From a virus, in IMG/VR virus record IMGVR_UViG_3300025655_000030, positions 1 to 64,000 of that record: DNA of 64,000 bases; one strand, given 5' to 3'. How positions within the stretch are numbered: the first letter of the stretch is position 1; every line of letters starts with the position of its first letter. A program made the translations under genes and the position numbers. Below the pieces are notes generated by a model. The model was not told where the DNA came from and did not search any database. It saw nothing but the letters and a program-made list of their open reading frames with translations. Below, in pieces: positions 7,240 through 16,020 of this stretch.

Positions 7240-7898
7240 TGGCATTAGTTGGACAATGGGGTGAAGTTGGATCTTGGTTTAACACCTCTAATCCAACTAG
7301 CCAACCAGTTATAACCTTACCCTACTATAAAGAAATTATATTAGTAGGGTCTACTTACACACCACCTCTAGGAGTAGTTAATGACTTAGAGGATGGAATA
7401 CTTAGTGTATCACCGGACAATTCAGTTAATGTACAGCAGGTAGGGGAACAGGTTTTAAAATATAATTACCTTGACACTTCCAATGTTTTAGCTGAAGAAG
7501 TTGAATTAAAAGTATTTGTAGTGAGTGACATTAATCCAAGAATAGGTGATTATACACTATCCTACTTAGATGGTTTGAATAAAGTAATACCTGAATATGA
7601 TAATGAAGTTATCTTAGAGTTAAGTTGTGTCAACAGTTTTTCTGAAATAGGTTTTAATAATTTTGATAAATTAGTAATCAACATTGGTAATGAGTCGTAT
7701 GATAGTTCTACTGATGTAGATAAATTATTCATATTAGATGGTGATAAACTTCAACTACAAATAAGTGATATCACTGAATTAGATGCTGGTAACTATACAC
7801 CTGAGTTAATAGGGTATAACACTAGATATAATGATGGTTTGTTGATAAATGGTGAAAGACTAAATAAACTTAAACATCCAATACATGTTTTAAGATAA
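7239..7898 (+). CDS. Ig-like (DUF5011-type) domain protein, 219 aa
   Basis: The start overlaps the stop of the preceding gene (TAATG). Residues about 25-95 repeat the DUF5011 pattern seen at the end of the preceding protein (VVNDLEDGILSV, VGEQVLKYNYLDTSNV). The rest is a beta-rich acidic module of unknown type. The pairing suggests that both proteins form one structure. It has normal AT-rich composition, unlike the first part of its neighbour. Function unknown; a virion surface protein is plausible. Confidence 0.65.
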   Translation: MALVGQWGEVGSWFNTSNPTSQPVITLPYYKEIILVGSTYTPPLGVVNDLEDGILSVSPDNSVNVQQVGEQVLKYNYLDTSNVLAEEVELKVFVVSDINPRIGDYTLSYLDGLNKVIPEYDNEVILELSCVNSFSEIGFNNFDKLVINIGNESYDSSTDVDKLFILDGDKLQLQISDITELDAGNYTPELIGYNTRYNDGLLINGERLNKLKHPIHVLR

Positions 7899-7908
7899 GG
7901 AGTACATT

Positions 7909-8238
7909 ATGCCTTTTGTAAAAGGTGATCCAAGAATAAACAGGAAAGGACGTTTAGACGGAGCTAGGAATAAAGTTAACGCTCAGAGGGATATATCAAA
8001 AGCTGTTTCTTCTGGTAAGTCCTTACAAGACATAGTTGTATTCCTTTCTGAGAAACTTGATGATGATAAAATAAGCGAGACTCAGAAGAATAAATACTTA
8101 GAGCAGCTTATTAAGATTAAATTAGATTTAGCTAAACAAGAGATTAAATTGTTAGAGGAAAACACACCAAAACAGGATCAACCTAAACCTAAAGGTGAAG
8201 TGATATATCCTAAAGCAGTGTTTAAATCTTCACAATAA
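7909..8238 (+). CDS. putative terminase small subunit (DUF5681-like)
   Basis: 109 aa starting MPFVKGDPRINRKGR, followed by GARN. This N-terminus is typical of DUF5681 phage proteins often found as small terminase subunits. It is followed by a helical, charged region and a proline-rich tail. The position, two genes before the large terminase subunit, supports the call. The family would bind the packaging site on phage DNA. No clear HTH is visible, so the role rests on N-terminal resemblance and synteny. Confidence 0.6.
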   Translation: MPFVKGDPRINRKGRLDGARNKVNAQRDISKAVSSGKSLQDIVVFLSEKLDDDKISETQKNKYLEQLIKIKLDLAKQEIKLLEENTPKQDQPKPKGEVIYPKAVFKSSQ

Positions 8239-8259
8239 TAATTTAACAGGAGGAGTATT

Positions 8260-8964
8260 ATGAGTATTAAAAATGAAACGGTTACAGGATTAAGTAACTT
8301 TATAAAAGCATTCCATAAAGACTTGCTAGATGGTGTAGCTACAGGATGGTGGGGTGAAGTTTCTGGTCATAAAGGTGATTATTTAGGTATTAATTTTCTA
8401 AATAAAGACTTTTTAAATGTTTACGAGTTAATTGAGTTTATTAAGGATAACAAAGAAACCTTAGAAGATAAAGATTTAAAATACTTTGGTGAACAAGCCT
8501 CTATTGTCAACTTCAGACTAGAAAGAAAGCGGCACTATATGTACGAGATTCAAGTAGAGGATGTTGTTGAACCTACTATTGAGGTGTCAGAGGATGACTT
8601 CACAGAAGATAAAATAGAAAATAATTTCAGTGAATCTATCTCAGAAGAAGAATTTATTGAACAAATGACACTTAAAGAGCAGGTCTTAACATTTAACAGT
8701 GATCCTAGTGAATTGCAGGTTGTAGTAGTTGAATCTGAAAAAGTACAAGAAGTAGAAGATGTTCAGTCTGATGTTAAAACTCCAGATTGGGATTTAGCTA
8801 AAAGTTATATCGTAGATTTACCTGATGCTGAAGCTAAGGTTGCTTTAGTGAAGTATGCCTCTGAGTTTGGTATTACAGAAGATTGCTTTGATAAGCGTAA
8901 AGGTTACAGTAAGTTATTAGCTACATTCAGAGGTAAGTGGAACGCCTTGAATAAGGTTAAGTAG
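8260..8964 (+). CDS. hypothetical protein, 234 aa
   Basis: Not recognised. It has a strong AGGAGG ribosome site. The first 90 residues look globular, the middle (about 90-165) is very acidic and probably disordered, and the last 65 form a separate basic, helical segment. It lies in the packaging cluster between the putative small and large terminase subunits, so a packaging or DNA-binding accessory role is possible but unproven. Confidence 0.65.
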   Translation: MSIKNETVTGLSNFIKAFHKDLLDGVATGWWGEVSGHKGDYLGINFLNKDFLNVYELIEFIKDNKETLEDKDLKYFGEQASIVNFRLERKRHYMYEIQVEDVVEPTIEVSEDDFTEDKIENNFSESISEEEFIEQMTLKEQVLTFNSDPSELQVVVVESEKVQEVEDVQSDVKTPDWDLAKSYIVDLPDAEAKVALVKYASEFGITEDCFDKRKGYSKLLATFRGKWNALNKVK

Positions 8965-8973
8965 AAAGAGTTT

Positions 8974-9024
8974 AGGTCGAAAAGGGTAGCTCCCCTGTTA
9001 ATGCTATTATCATTAACTAGACCT
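8974..9024 (+). other. three-helix structured element before homing-type gene
   Basis: AGGTC (8974-8978) pairs with GACCT (9020-9024). It encloses AGGG/CCCT and a perfect 7-bp hairpin, GTTAATG/CATTAAC, at 8997-9017. The shape is a compact three-way junction between two genes. It has no U-run, so it is a weak terminator candidate. It might be a processing or translational control site. Confidence 0.35.
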
Positions 9025-9058
9025 CTTGTTTAAATCCTATAATAGGGGAGTATTTGTT

Positions 9059-10300
9059 TTGAAAGTAACCGATACTAAAAGTTTTATCGAGAAGTCTAAG
9101 TTACTACATGGTGATAAATATGATTATAGTGATACAGTTTTTACTAAGAGTAGGGATAAAGTATCTATAAGATGTAAGAATTGTGGAGAATTATTTAATC
9201 AGAATGCAGGTAATCATTGTAACGCAGGGAACGGGTGTCCTCAATGTAGCGGTAAAATTAGTAAAAGAAGACTAAGTATCGAGGAAAGGATAAGTAATGC
9301 CAGAGATTTGCATGGCGATAAGTTTGATTATTCTGAGTGGGGTGTAAAAACATCTAAAGAAGTTGGTAAAGTGACATGTACTAAGCATCATATTAGTTGG
9401 AATATTTCTTATGATAACCATGTAAATCAGGGTAAGGAATGTCCTTCTTGTCGGTATGAAAAGTCCTCTTTGTCAAAGAATATGGGTTACATCGAAGCTG
9501 AAAGAATAATATCCACAAAGTTTAATCATATAACTATACATGAAGACTCCTACAAATCTTTTACAACAAGTTGTAATTTTACATGTGATATACACGGTTT
9601 ATTTCATAAAACACCACAGTTAGTGTCATTGAGTGTATATGGTTGTTCTGAGTGTGCCAAAGATAATGGTTCTTACGGTAATGATTCTTTATCACAAGAA
9701 GATTTTTTCAATCCTATATCTGTTAGACTCCCTCACTGCGATTTCTCTAATTCAATTTATATTAATCAAACAAGTGAAGTAACTTTTTATTGTAATAAAC
9801 ATGGGAAGTATCACACCACAAAGGCTCAACACTTAAAGTTAAGTTCAAAAGGATGCGTTGATTGTAGCATAGAGTCTTCCTCTAGGAAACAGGTCGGGTT
9901 TTTAAATAATACTATTGTAGAGAGAAACAAGAGTAAATACCTAAATAAAGAAAACTTCCTATATATTGTACGCCTCCCTGATTTAAGTCATAACGTATAC
10001 AAGATAGGAATGGCGTGTATACCTGTAAATAGATATTACAAACTTAAAAAAGACTTTGGTAAATTAGATATAATTAAAACTTATCCATTAGATACTTATA
10101 ATTGCTTCAAGTTAGAGCAGAGTTTACATAGACTTTTCAGCGACAATAAGTACACTTTACCGAATAATAATAATATAGATGGTAGTAGGAAAAGAGGTAT
10201 AAATGAACTATTCAAACTTGATAGGGAGGATATTATTAATATAGATGAATATATCTCTATTTACAAGTTAAATTTGTTAGGAGGAGATTATGTCATATGA
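9059..10300 (+). CDS. DUF723-repeat protein with C-terminal GIY-YIG-like (T5orf172/MUG113) domain, probable free-standing endonuclease
   Basis: The likely start is TTG at 9059, eight bases after AGGGGAG. LHGDKYDYS and LHGDKFDYS repeats (from about residues 15 and 88) are each followed by zinc-type CxxC pairs (CKNCG, CPQC, CPSC, CSEC, CVDC). The C-terminal about 100 residues (YIVRLPD, YKIGMA, then a conserved EQSLH) fit the T5orf172/MUG113 branch of the GIY-YIG superfamily. Proteins of this build are common mobile genes in phages. It separates packaging genes that are usually adjacent and ends within the start of the terminase gene. Cleavage activity is inferred. Confidence 0.7.
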   Translation: MKVTDTKSFIEKSKLLHGDKYDYSDTVFTKSRDKVSIRCKNCGELFNQNAGNHCNAGNGCPQCSGKISKRRLSIEERISNARDLHGDKFDYSEWGVKTSKEVGKVTCTKHHISWNISYDNHVNQGKECPSCRYEKSSLSKNMGYIEAERIISTKFNHITIHEDSYKSFTTSCNFTCDIHGLFHKTPQLVSLSVYGCSECAKDNGSYGNDSLSQEDFFNPISVRLPHCDFSNSIYINQTSEVTFYCNKHGKYHTTKAQHLKLSSKGCVDCSIESSSRKQVGFLNNTIVERNKSKYLNKENFLYIVRLPDLSHNVYKIGMACIPVNRYYKLKKDFGKLDIIKTYPLDTYNCFKLEQSLHRLFSDNKYTLPNNNNIDGSRKRGINELFKLDREDIINIDEYISIYKLNLLGGDYVI

Positions 10301-11867
10301 GAGTTGGGAAGACGTAAAACCTCAAGAAGGGAAGCAGCAATTAGCAATTGACTTAGCAGGTGAAGTGGATTTTATGCTACTTGGCGGTGCGAGGTTCGGG
10401 GGAAAATCAGAACTACTGAGTATGATACCTTTGAAGTTTTCTGATGACCCTAAATTCAGGGGAATCTTCTTTAGAAGGCAATATGATGAGATAATGGGTG
10501 CTAACTCTTTGTGGGAAAAAGCTGAAAATATGTATACGTTTTTCGGTGCGGTTCCTAAATTATCTGCTAAGAGTTGGAGATTTCATAGCGGTGCGTTGCA
10601 ATTCTATAGACATATGCACGTCGAGTCTGATAAAGAGTCCCATAGGGGTAAAGGTTATTCCTTAATAGGTTTTGACGAAATTGACCAATTTTCTAAAGAA
10701 CAAGTTACATTTTTGATGACTTGTCTTCGTTCTGAAGCTAAGATGAACAGCTTTTGTGTAGGTACATTAAACCCTAATCCAGATTCTTGGTGTTTACCTT
10801 TAATAAAATTTTACCTAAATGATGAAGGTTTCCCTGACGAAAAGAAGATTGGGGTAATAAGACATTTTATTGTTAAAGATGGTGATTTTGTATTTGGTGA
10901 CTCAGAGCAATATTTTATAGACAACTATTATGATAGCGTTTATATAACTGTTCCTAACAGAAAAGATAAATTATATGTTAGACCTAAAACTTTCACTTAC
11001 CTTTTCTTTAATATATTTGATAACCCACTAGGGTTAGAATCAAACCCAGTATATTTGTCAGAGTTGAACAACTTACCAGACCATGAACGTAATACTCAAC
11101 TGTGGGGTAACTGGTATGCCAGACCTAAAGGGCAATCATTATGGAGTAGGCAATGGGTAACTGGAGAAAAAGGTGAGCGAGTTAAAACTATATCTCAAAT
11201 ACCTGACAATGTTAAGTGGTTCAGAGGTATAGATAAGGGGTATAGTGAGCCATCTGATAATTATAAGTATCCAGACTACACGGCATTCTCCCCTAAAGTT
11301 GGTAAAGACACATCAGGTGCGTACTGGCTAGTTGGTGATTTTCATAAAGATATTATTGATGTTGACCAGTTTAAGTTAGAAGAAGATCAACGAATATATG
11401 GAAAATTTAGAAAGCTATCTGGTGAAAGGGATAATTTAATAATAAAACAAGGACTATTCGATGGTGAAGGAACTACTGTAGTACTTTCTAAAGATAGCGG
11501 TGGTGCTGGTGCTGACCATATGTATACAATGTCTAGGTTGATAGAAAATAGAATAAGTGTACATGAAGACACCACACCTAAAAATACTCCACAGAAAAAA
11601 CTTAGGGATTTCCAACCATTCTGTAATGCTTGTTATGTTGGTATAGTTAATATAGTGGAGGAGACTTTTTCTCCAGCTACTCTAAAAGCTTTCTACCAAC
11701 AATTAGAGTTATTTGACCCAAGTATAGGGTCTAACTCAAGCAGAAAAGATGACTGGGTTGATGCCACAAGTATGGCTTTTGCTGCTGCTACAACAGCTAA
11801 AGTACACACTGTCCAAAAACTAACACAGATAGACTCTCCGACTATTAAAAAAGGATTAGACTTATGA
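10290..11867 (+). CDS. terminase large subunit
   Basis: 525 aa. The ATPase domain has Walker A LGGARFGGKS at residues 31-40 and Walker B SLIGFDEID at about 124-132. The C-terminal nuclease domain begins near RGIDKGYSEP, giving the first acidic residue of the RNase H-like fold, and a later DDWVDATSMA supplies another. The protein would drive DNA into proheads and cut it. The ATG at 10290 follows GGAGGAG and overlaps the last codons of the endonuclease-like gene. It is followed directly by the portal gene, the standard order. Confidence 0.93.
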   Translation: MSYESWEDVKPQEGKQQLAIDLAGEVDFMLLGGARFGGKSELLSMIPLKFSDDPKFRGIFFRRQYDEIMGANSLWEKAENMYTFFGAVPKLSAKSWRFHSGALQFYRHMHVESDKESHRGKGYSLIGFDEIDQFSKEQVTFLMTCLRSEAKMNSFCVGTLNPNPDSWCLPLIKFYLNDEGFPDEKKIGVIRHFIVKDGDFVFGDSEQYFIDNYYDSVYITVPNRKDKLYVRPKTFTYLFFNIFDNPLGLESNPVYLSELNNLPDHERNTQLWGNWYARPKGQSLWSRQWVTGEKGERVKTISQIPDNVKWFRGIDKGYSEPSDNYKYPDYTAFSPKVGKDTSGAYWLVGDFHKDIIDVDQFKLEEDQRIYGKFRKLSGERDNLIIKQGLFDGEGTTVVLSKDSGGAGADHMYTMSRLIENRISVHEDTTPKNTPQKKLRDFQPFCNACYVGIVNIVEETFSPATLKAFYQQLELFDPSIGSNSSRKDDWVDATSMAFAAATTAKVHTVQKLTQIDSPTIKKGLDL

Positions 11868-11874
11868 GGAAATC

Positions 11875-12633
11875 ATGCACAATACCGAAAAAATAGATAT
11901 AGAGAAAGCTGAATCCTCTCCTAGTCCTTCTACCACTAGACTGAAACTTGGGGAGATTGGTTCACCTAATGTTAAGACTATAGGTGGATTAATTAGAGAG
12001 GAGGCTAGGAAAGACTTGCAATTTCCAAGATGTCTTACTACATTTGATGAAATGAGGCAAGACGCCACAGTAGATGCTGGATTAACTGTTAACGAAGTAT
12101 TCTTGACTAAAGCTATGATGGGGATGAAGTGGAAAGTAGGTGAATCTGGTAGTGAACTTTCAAAGAGTTATGCTGATGCACTGAACTGGAACTTTAAGAA
12201 CTTTGACCAACAGACTTGGTATCAGATTATAACATCCGTTATTACATATCAACAGTATGGTTTCTCTTGGTTAGAGAAAGTCTACACTAAGAATAAAAGT
12301 AAAAGTCACCCTATCTTAAAAAATAAGATTAAGAAACTAGCCACTAGGACACAAAAGAGTGTTGCTAAGTGGGAGTTTAGTAAGGATAAACGGGAGTTGT
12401 TAGGGGTATGGCAAAAGCCTGAAACTTCAATAGACACGTTATTTCCTAGTGCTGTTAATATTAATAATCAGCTTGATACCTACATTCCTAGATATAAATA
12501 TATGTTATTTAGTTGGGATGATAAAGGTGGTAATCCTCAAGGTAAGTCGTTATTAACAGGTTGCTTTAGGGCATATAAAGAAAAAAGTATGATAGCCTCT
12601 TATGAGGTTGTTGGTGTAAGTAAGGACATGGGT
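11875..12633 (+). CDS. portal protein (DUF935-type), exon 1 of 3
   Basis: 253 codons. They include the GGLIREEAR and MRQDATVDAGL segments typical of Mu gp29/DUF935-like portals. The frame runs into a stop right after the exon, but continues after removal of a group I intron. The 5' splice site is placed after GGT at 12633 because exon GGGT can pair with intron GCCC (12645-12648) to form P1, as in T4 td. The full spliced protein is 503 aa (759+216+537 bases). The portal forms the dodecameric DNA entry ring at one capsid vertex. Confidence 0.85.
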
Positions 12634-12965
12634 TAACTATAATCAGCCCCTTAATGAAGAAATTTATTAAGCAAATCTATCTAATTCAGTGGAAACCTCT
12701 ATAGAGACAATACTGAGCCAAAGCCTTAAAGACGAAAGTATACCTATTAATAGGAATGAGCTTTTTTAGTGTGGAAGACGGTAAACACACAGGTTAGGTG
12801 CAACGACTATCCCGCAAGGGAGTACATCACAAGCTATTGGTGGTGGAAATGGTAGAAACCTAAACATTAAGTTGTAGGTTAAGATATAGTCTAATCTATA
12901 TGGTGACATATAGCAGTTCATAAGAGAACGATTAACAATGTAGCGATTGTTAGTGAATACAAATG
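12634..12965 (+). ncRNA. group I intron 1 in portal gene (332 nt, no ORF)
   Basis: The core carries the td-like strings CAACGACTATCCCGCAAGGG and AAGATATAGTC, which form P7, followed by a P9-type hairpin around CTATATGGTGACATATAG. The preceding exon ends in U and the intron ends in G at 12965. Removing it joins GACATGGGT to GGATTACTT in frame (phase 0). It has no endonuclease gene. The 3' half is nearly identical to portal intron 2 (13182-13547), so the two are paralogues. Confidence 0.85.
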
Positions 12966-13181
12966 GGATTACTTGTCCTTCGCGTACCAACAGATATTAT
13001 AAATAAAGCTGCTGAAGACCCTACTTCAGACGAAGCTAAATCACTCCAGAACCTTCAAAAGAATGCCGCTAATGTACATGCTGGGGATCAGACTTATATC
13101 CTCTTAGGAAGCGATACGTTAGATAATGGAGGTACTTCTAAATACTCTTATGATATAGAACTTAAGGGGATTGATGGTAGT
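12966..13181 (+). CDS. portal protein, exon 2 of 3
   Basis: 72 codons starting GLLVLRVPTD and ending KGIDGS, with stops in frame on both sides. It is framed by two group I introns. The region corresponds to the portal core of DUF935-like proteins. A local ATG at 12963 is not a real start, because its G belongs to the intron end. Confidence 0.85.
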
Positions 13182-13547
13182 TTGTAAATAAGCTACACTT
13201 AGTAGAAATACTATGAACAAATAACTCATTTAATTGCTGGAAACTCTCGTTAGATTTTGTATACGATACTAGGTAGTGATACACTAGCGACCCGTAAAAA
13301 TTACAAAAATAGAGACAATCAGCAGGTAAGAGTCTAATATTACAGTAAAGAATTCTTGAACGCAATATTAAAATGATATTAGACTTGACTTCAACGACTA
13401 TCCTGAAAGGGAGTACACTCAAGTGAGTGGAAATGGTGAGAACCTAAACATTAAGTTGTAGGTTAAGATATAGTCTGGTCTATATAGAGATATATAGCAG
13501 TTCATAAGAGAACGGGTAGTGATTAACGACCACTATTGAACACATCG
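13182..13547 (+). ncRNA. group I intron 2 in portal gene (366 nt, no ORF)
   Basis: Exon GGTAGT can pair with intron GCTAC (13191-13195) to form P1. The core has AATTGCTGGAAAC (P), GACAATCAGCAGGTAAG (Q/R) and AAGATATAGTC (S), with P7 through CAACGACTATCC. The 3' end is G at 13547, giving GATGGTAGT joined to GGAAAACAA in frame. It has no endonuclease gene. About 110 bases of the 3' half match portal intron 1. Confidence 0.85.
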
Positions 13548-14084
13548 GGAAAACAATACAAAACCTCTGAATTAATCAATGAACGTAAGAAAGCTATCTT
13601 AGACACTCTAGGTGCAGGTTTCCTAAACTTAGGGAATGATGGTGTAGGTAGTTATGCCTTATCGACAGGTAAACAATCCCTACATGCTTTCTATATGGAA
13701 AGACATTTAATGTTCATCAAGTCAGTATTTGAAAATGACTTAATCCCTCAATTAGCTGAAATTAATGGTTTAGCCTTATCAGAAGATGATATGCCTACAT
13801 TAACATTTGGTGAGATTGATGAACCTGACTTAGATGTACTAAGTAAGGTCGGACAGAGGCTTGGATCTGCTGGGTTAATACCTAAAGAGAAAACCTTACT
13901 ACTAGAATTCTGGAAACAGTTCGGACTAGATACTTCTGCATTAAAAGATATGTCTCAAGAAGAATTATTTGAACTACTTACCCCTGAAACATCAAGGGCT
14001 GGGGAAAGTGGTGGTTCAAGTGGAACAGGTGGTACTCAGTCCGGTGGAGCAAGTAGCTCTTTAAATTCAGATAATGCAGCATAG
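13548..14084 (+). CDS. portal protein, exon 3 of 3
   Basis: 179 codons including the stop. It begins GKQYKTSELI and contains a LGAGFLNLGNDGVGSYAL segment characteristic of DUF935-type portals, then VLSKVGQRLGSAGLIP and a glycine/serine-rich tail. The stop overlaps the region just before the protease start. An apparent TTG start at 13536 lies inside the intron and is not used if splicing occurs. Confidence 0.87.
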   Translation, partial: GKQYKTSELINERKKAILDTLGAGFLNLGNDGVGSYALSTGKQSLHAFYMERHLMFIKSVFENDLIPQLAEINGLALSEDDMPTLTFGEIDEPDLDVLSKVGQRLGSAGLIPKEKTLLLEFWKQFGLDTSALKDMSQEELFELLTPETSRAGESGGSSGTGGTQSGGASSSLNSDNAA

Positions 14085-14091
14085 GAACAAT

Positions 14092-14589
14092 ATGAATAAA
14101 AGTAAAATATTAGATATGTTCTCTGAATTCTTAGAGACACATTTCTCAGGTAGTGAATCTAATCACAAAGAGTATGTAGAGTCCGAAACTGTAATAGTTA
14201 AATCACTTAACAGTGAAGAACGTAGAGCGCTCTTTGTGGTATTAGAACCACAAGATGATGACCTAGAAACTACAGACTTACACGCTGATACCTACGATAG
14301 TATTACAGTAGAGAAAGCTTGTCAATCCTTTAATAAACATTCTATGAAAGCTGGACTATATCATAAAGTTGTTGTTGATAATGAGCTAGTTGAAATAGAG
14401 CAATCATTCATATCACCTTCAAGTTTTGAATTAGACGATGGTAGGAATATTAAGAAAGGGACATGGTTAATGTGGATGCACTTCCCTGAACCTACCGATG
14501 GTAGTGAGGATTTAATATGGCCTCAAGTAATATCTGGGGAGTTCGAAGGTGTAAGTGTAGATTGTTCAGGATATGGAGTTGAACTGTGA
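14092..14589 (+). CDS. prohead serine protease, XkdF-like
   Basis: 165 aa from ATG 14092 (AGGAA five bases upstream; the ATG at 14074 lies inside the portal gene). The pattern DLHADTYDSITVEKACQ, then NELVEIEQSFI, KKGTWLMWMHF and GEFEGVSVD matches the XkdF group of capsid maturation proteases. Asp and His residues near the N-terminal motif and Ser in GVSVD are candidate catalytic positions. It would cleave scaffold and capsid during head maturation. The stop overlaps the start of the scaffold-like gene. Confidence 0.8.
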   Translation: MNKSKILDMFSEFLETHFSGSESNHKEYVESETVIVKSLNSEERRALFVVLEPQDDDLETTDLHADTYDSITVEKACQSFNKHSMKAGLYHKVVVDNELVEIEQSFISPSSFELDDGRNIKKGTWLMWMHFPEPTDGSEDLIWPQVISGEFEGVSVDCSGYGVEL

Positions 14590-15491
14590 GTAAACTAAAA
14601 GCTAAACGTAAGATATTAGAGTTTGACTTTGAGACTGAGGGTGCAAGTGTCCATCTAGTCAGTAAATCTCAAGGTGGAGCTGCTAACGGATTTAAAACAT
14701 TAATAACTAAATCTCTATCAACTAAAGAACTACCAGACGTAACTGGAGAGATAGTTAAGTTAGAGAAGAAGTTAGAACAAATTAAAGTAACTATGAGTAT
14801 GCAAGAGTTTCTTAGGAAGTTCTTCAACCTATATTATGACGATGCCGAGTTACTAACAAAATTACTTGGTTATCAAACTGAGTACGAAAGTTATCTTGAG
14901 TCAAATCAAGATGAAGAACCTTATGACCCGATGTCTTATTTAAATAGTAGGATGGAAAGTTTTGAGGTAATGAAATCTATGCACGAAGGTACACAACAAG
15001 AACTTTCTGCTTTAGATCTAGTAAGTATCCTAGAGATACAATCGAAAATTGAAAAACAATTAGAGGAAAATATGGATAAAATCACGATTGAGAAATCTCG
15101 TTTTGAATCTCTTGAGAATATTGAAAAATCTTTCAATGCTTTAGAAGCTGATAACGTAGCATTAAAAACGGACAATGAACTCATTAAAGCTGAGTTAGCT
15201 GAGTTTAAAAAGTCTGTAGAAGATAACAAATTAAAGGCGCTAGAGGCTGAGTTAGCTGAGTTAGTAGAAGCAGAAGAAATTCCTACTATTGCTAAATCAC
15301 TTATCTCATTAGATGAAGCATCAGCACAATTAATTATCAAATCCTTGAAAACCAAAAAAGAAGTAGCAGACGCTAATATTGAAAAGTCTAAACTCTTTGA
15401 GGAAGTAGGTCATGGGGAAGATACTCCAGTGTTAACAAAAGAACAGGCTTTCGAGGCTCGTTTAGCTAAATCACTTCAAGAAAATAAATAA
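14586..15491 (+). CDS. putative capsid scaffold protein
   Basis: 301 aa from GTG at 14586, overlapping the protease stop. The N-terminal about 45 residues (GASVHLVSKSQGGAANG) resemble the segment after the XkdF protease domain. The rest is charged, helical and coiled-coil-like (SLENIEKSFNALEADNVALK, long Glu/Lys/Ala runs), as in scaffolds. It lies between protease and capsid genes, the usual scaffold place. The split protease/scaffold arrangement is inferred from these features. Confidence 0.7.
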   Translation: MSKLKAKRKILEFDFETEGASVHLVSKSQGGAANGFKTLITKSLSTKELPDVTGEIVKLEKKLEQIKVTMSMQEFLRKFFNLYYDDAELLTKLLGYQTEYESYLESNQDEEPYDPMSYLNSRMESFEVMKSMHEGTQQELSALDLVSILEIQSKIEKQLEENMDKITIEKSRFESLENIEKSFNALEADNVALKTDNELIKAELAEFKKSVEDNKLKALEAELAELVEAEEIPTIAKSLISLDEASAQLIIKSLKTKKEVADANIEKSKLFEEVGHGEDTPVLTKEQAFEARLAKSLQENK

Positions 15492-15505
15492 TAAGGAAAA
15501 TATAG

Positions 15506-15991
15506 ATGACTATTATTGCTACAAAACAAGACGTTTTATCAAGCGTTCTTATGGCTGATTCTAACGCTTTAGTTGAGAATTATAACTATGCAGTACAAGA
15601 AGCAGAAGAAACTGCTATCGCCACTTACACTATTGGTCAAGTAGTTCGCTGGAATACTGACCATTGGCAGATTGTTAAGACTGCTGACTTTACTACTAAT
15701 GCACTTAATACCACAGCATCTTTAGTTGGAACCGCTGGGGCTAAATTAGCCGTAGTAGTTGGTTTTGAGGGTCTTGGTAAAGATGGTATGACTAAAACTT
15801 TAGCAGCTAACACAGCTCAGAAAGTAGTTGTTTGCTATCGTGGCCCCGTAGCTATTAAAGAAGCTGGTTTAGTTTTTGATGCTGGTGTAACTGCTCCACA
15901 ATTAGCTAATGCCAAATTGATTTTAGCTCAACAAGGTTTAGACCTTAAACAAGTTGCAGGAGCTATCACAACTAGCTTCTATGGCGCTTAA
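15506..15991 (+). CDS. head decoration protein
   Basis: 161 aa, rich in Ala, Val and Thr, with a pattern of short beta strands typical of capsid-stabilising proteins placed just before the major capsid gene. It begins MTIIATKQDVLSS and includes VVVCYRGPVAIKEAGLVF. Codon choice uses frequent GCT, GGT and CGT, as in the capsid gene, which fits high expression. It lies 30 bases before the capsid gene. Confidence 0.72.
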   Translation: MTIIATKQDVLSSVLMADSNALVENYNYAVQEAEETAIATYTIGQVVRWNTDHWQIVKTADFTTNALNTTASLVGTAGAKLAVVVGFEGLGKDGMTKTLAANTAQKVVVCYRGPVAIKEAGLVFDAGVTAPQLANAKLILAQQGLDLKQVAGAITTSFYGA

Positions 15992-16020
15992 TAATAATTA
16001 TAATACGGAGAATAATATAA

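Noticed and set aside
12963-13187. Separate small genes at 12963-13187 and from 13536
   Set aside because: They lack ribosome sites, are flanked by group I intron cores, and join the portal gene in frame when introns are removed.
12766-13422. Minus-strand frames in the portal introns
   Set aside because: They lie across conserved intron core elements and have no endonuclease motifs, so they are chance frames.
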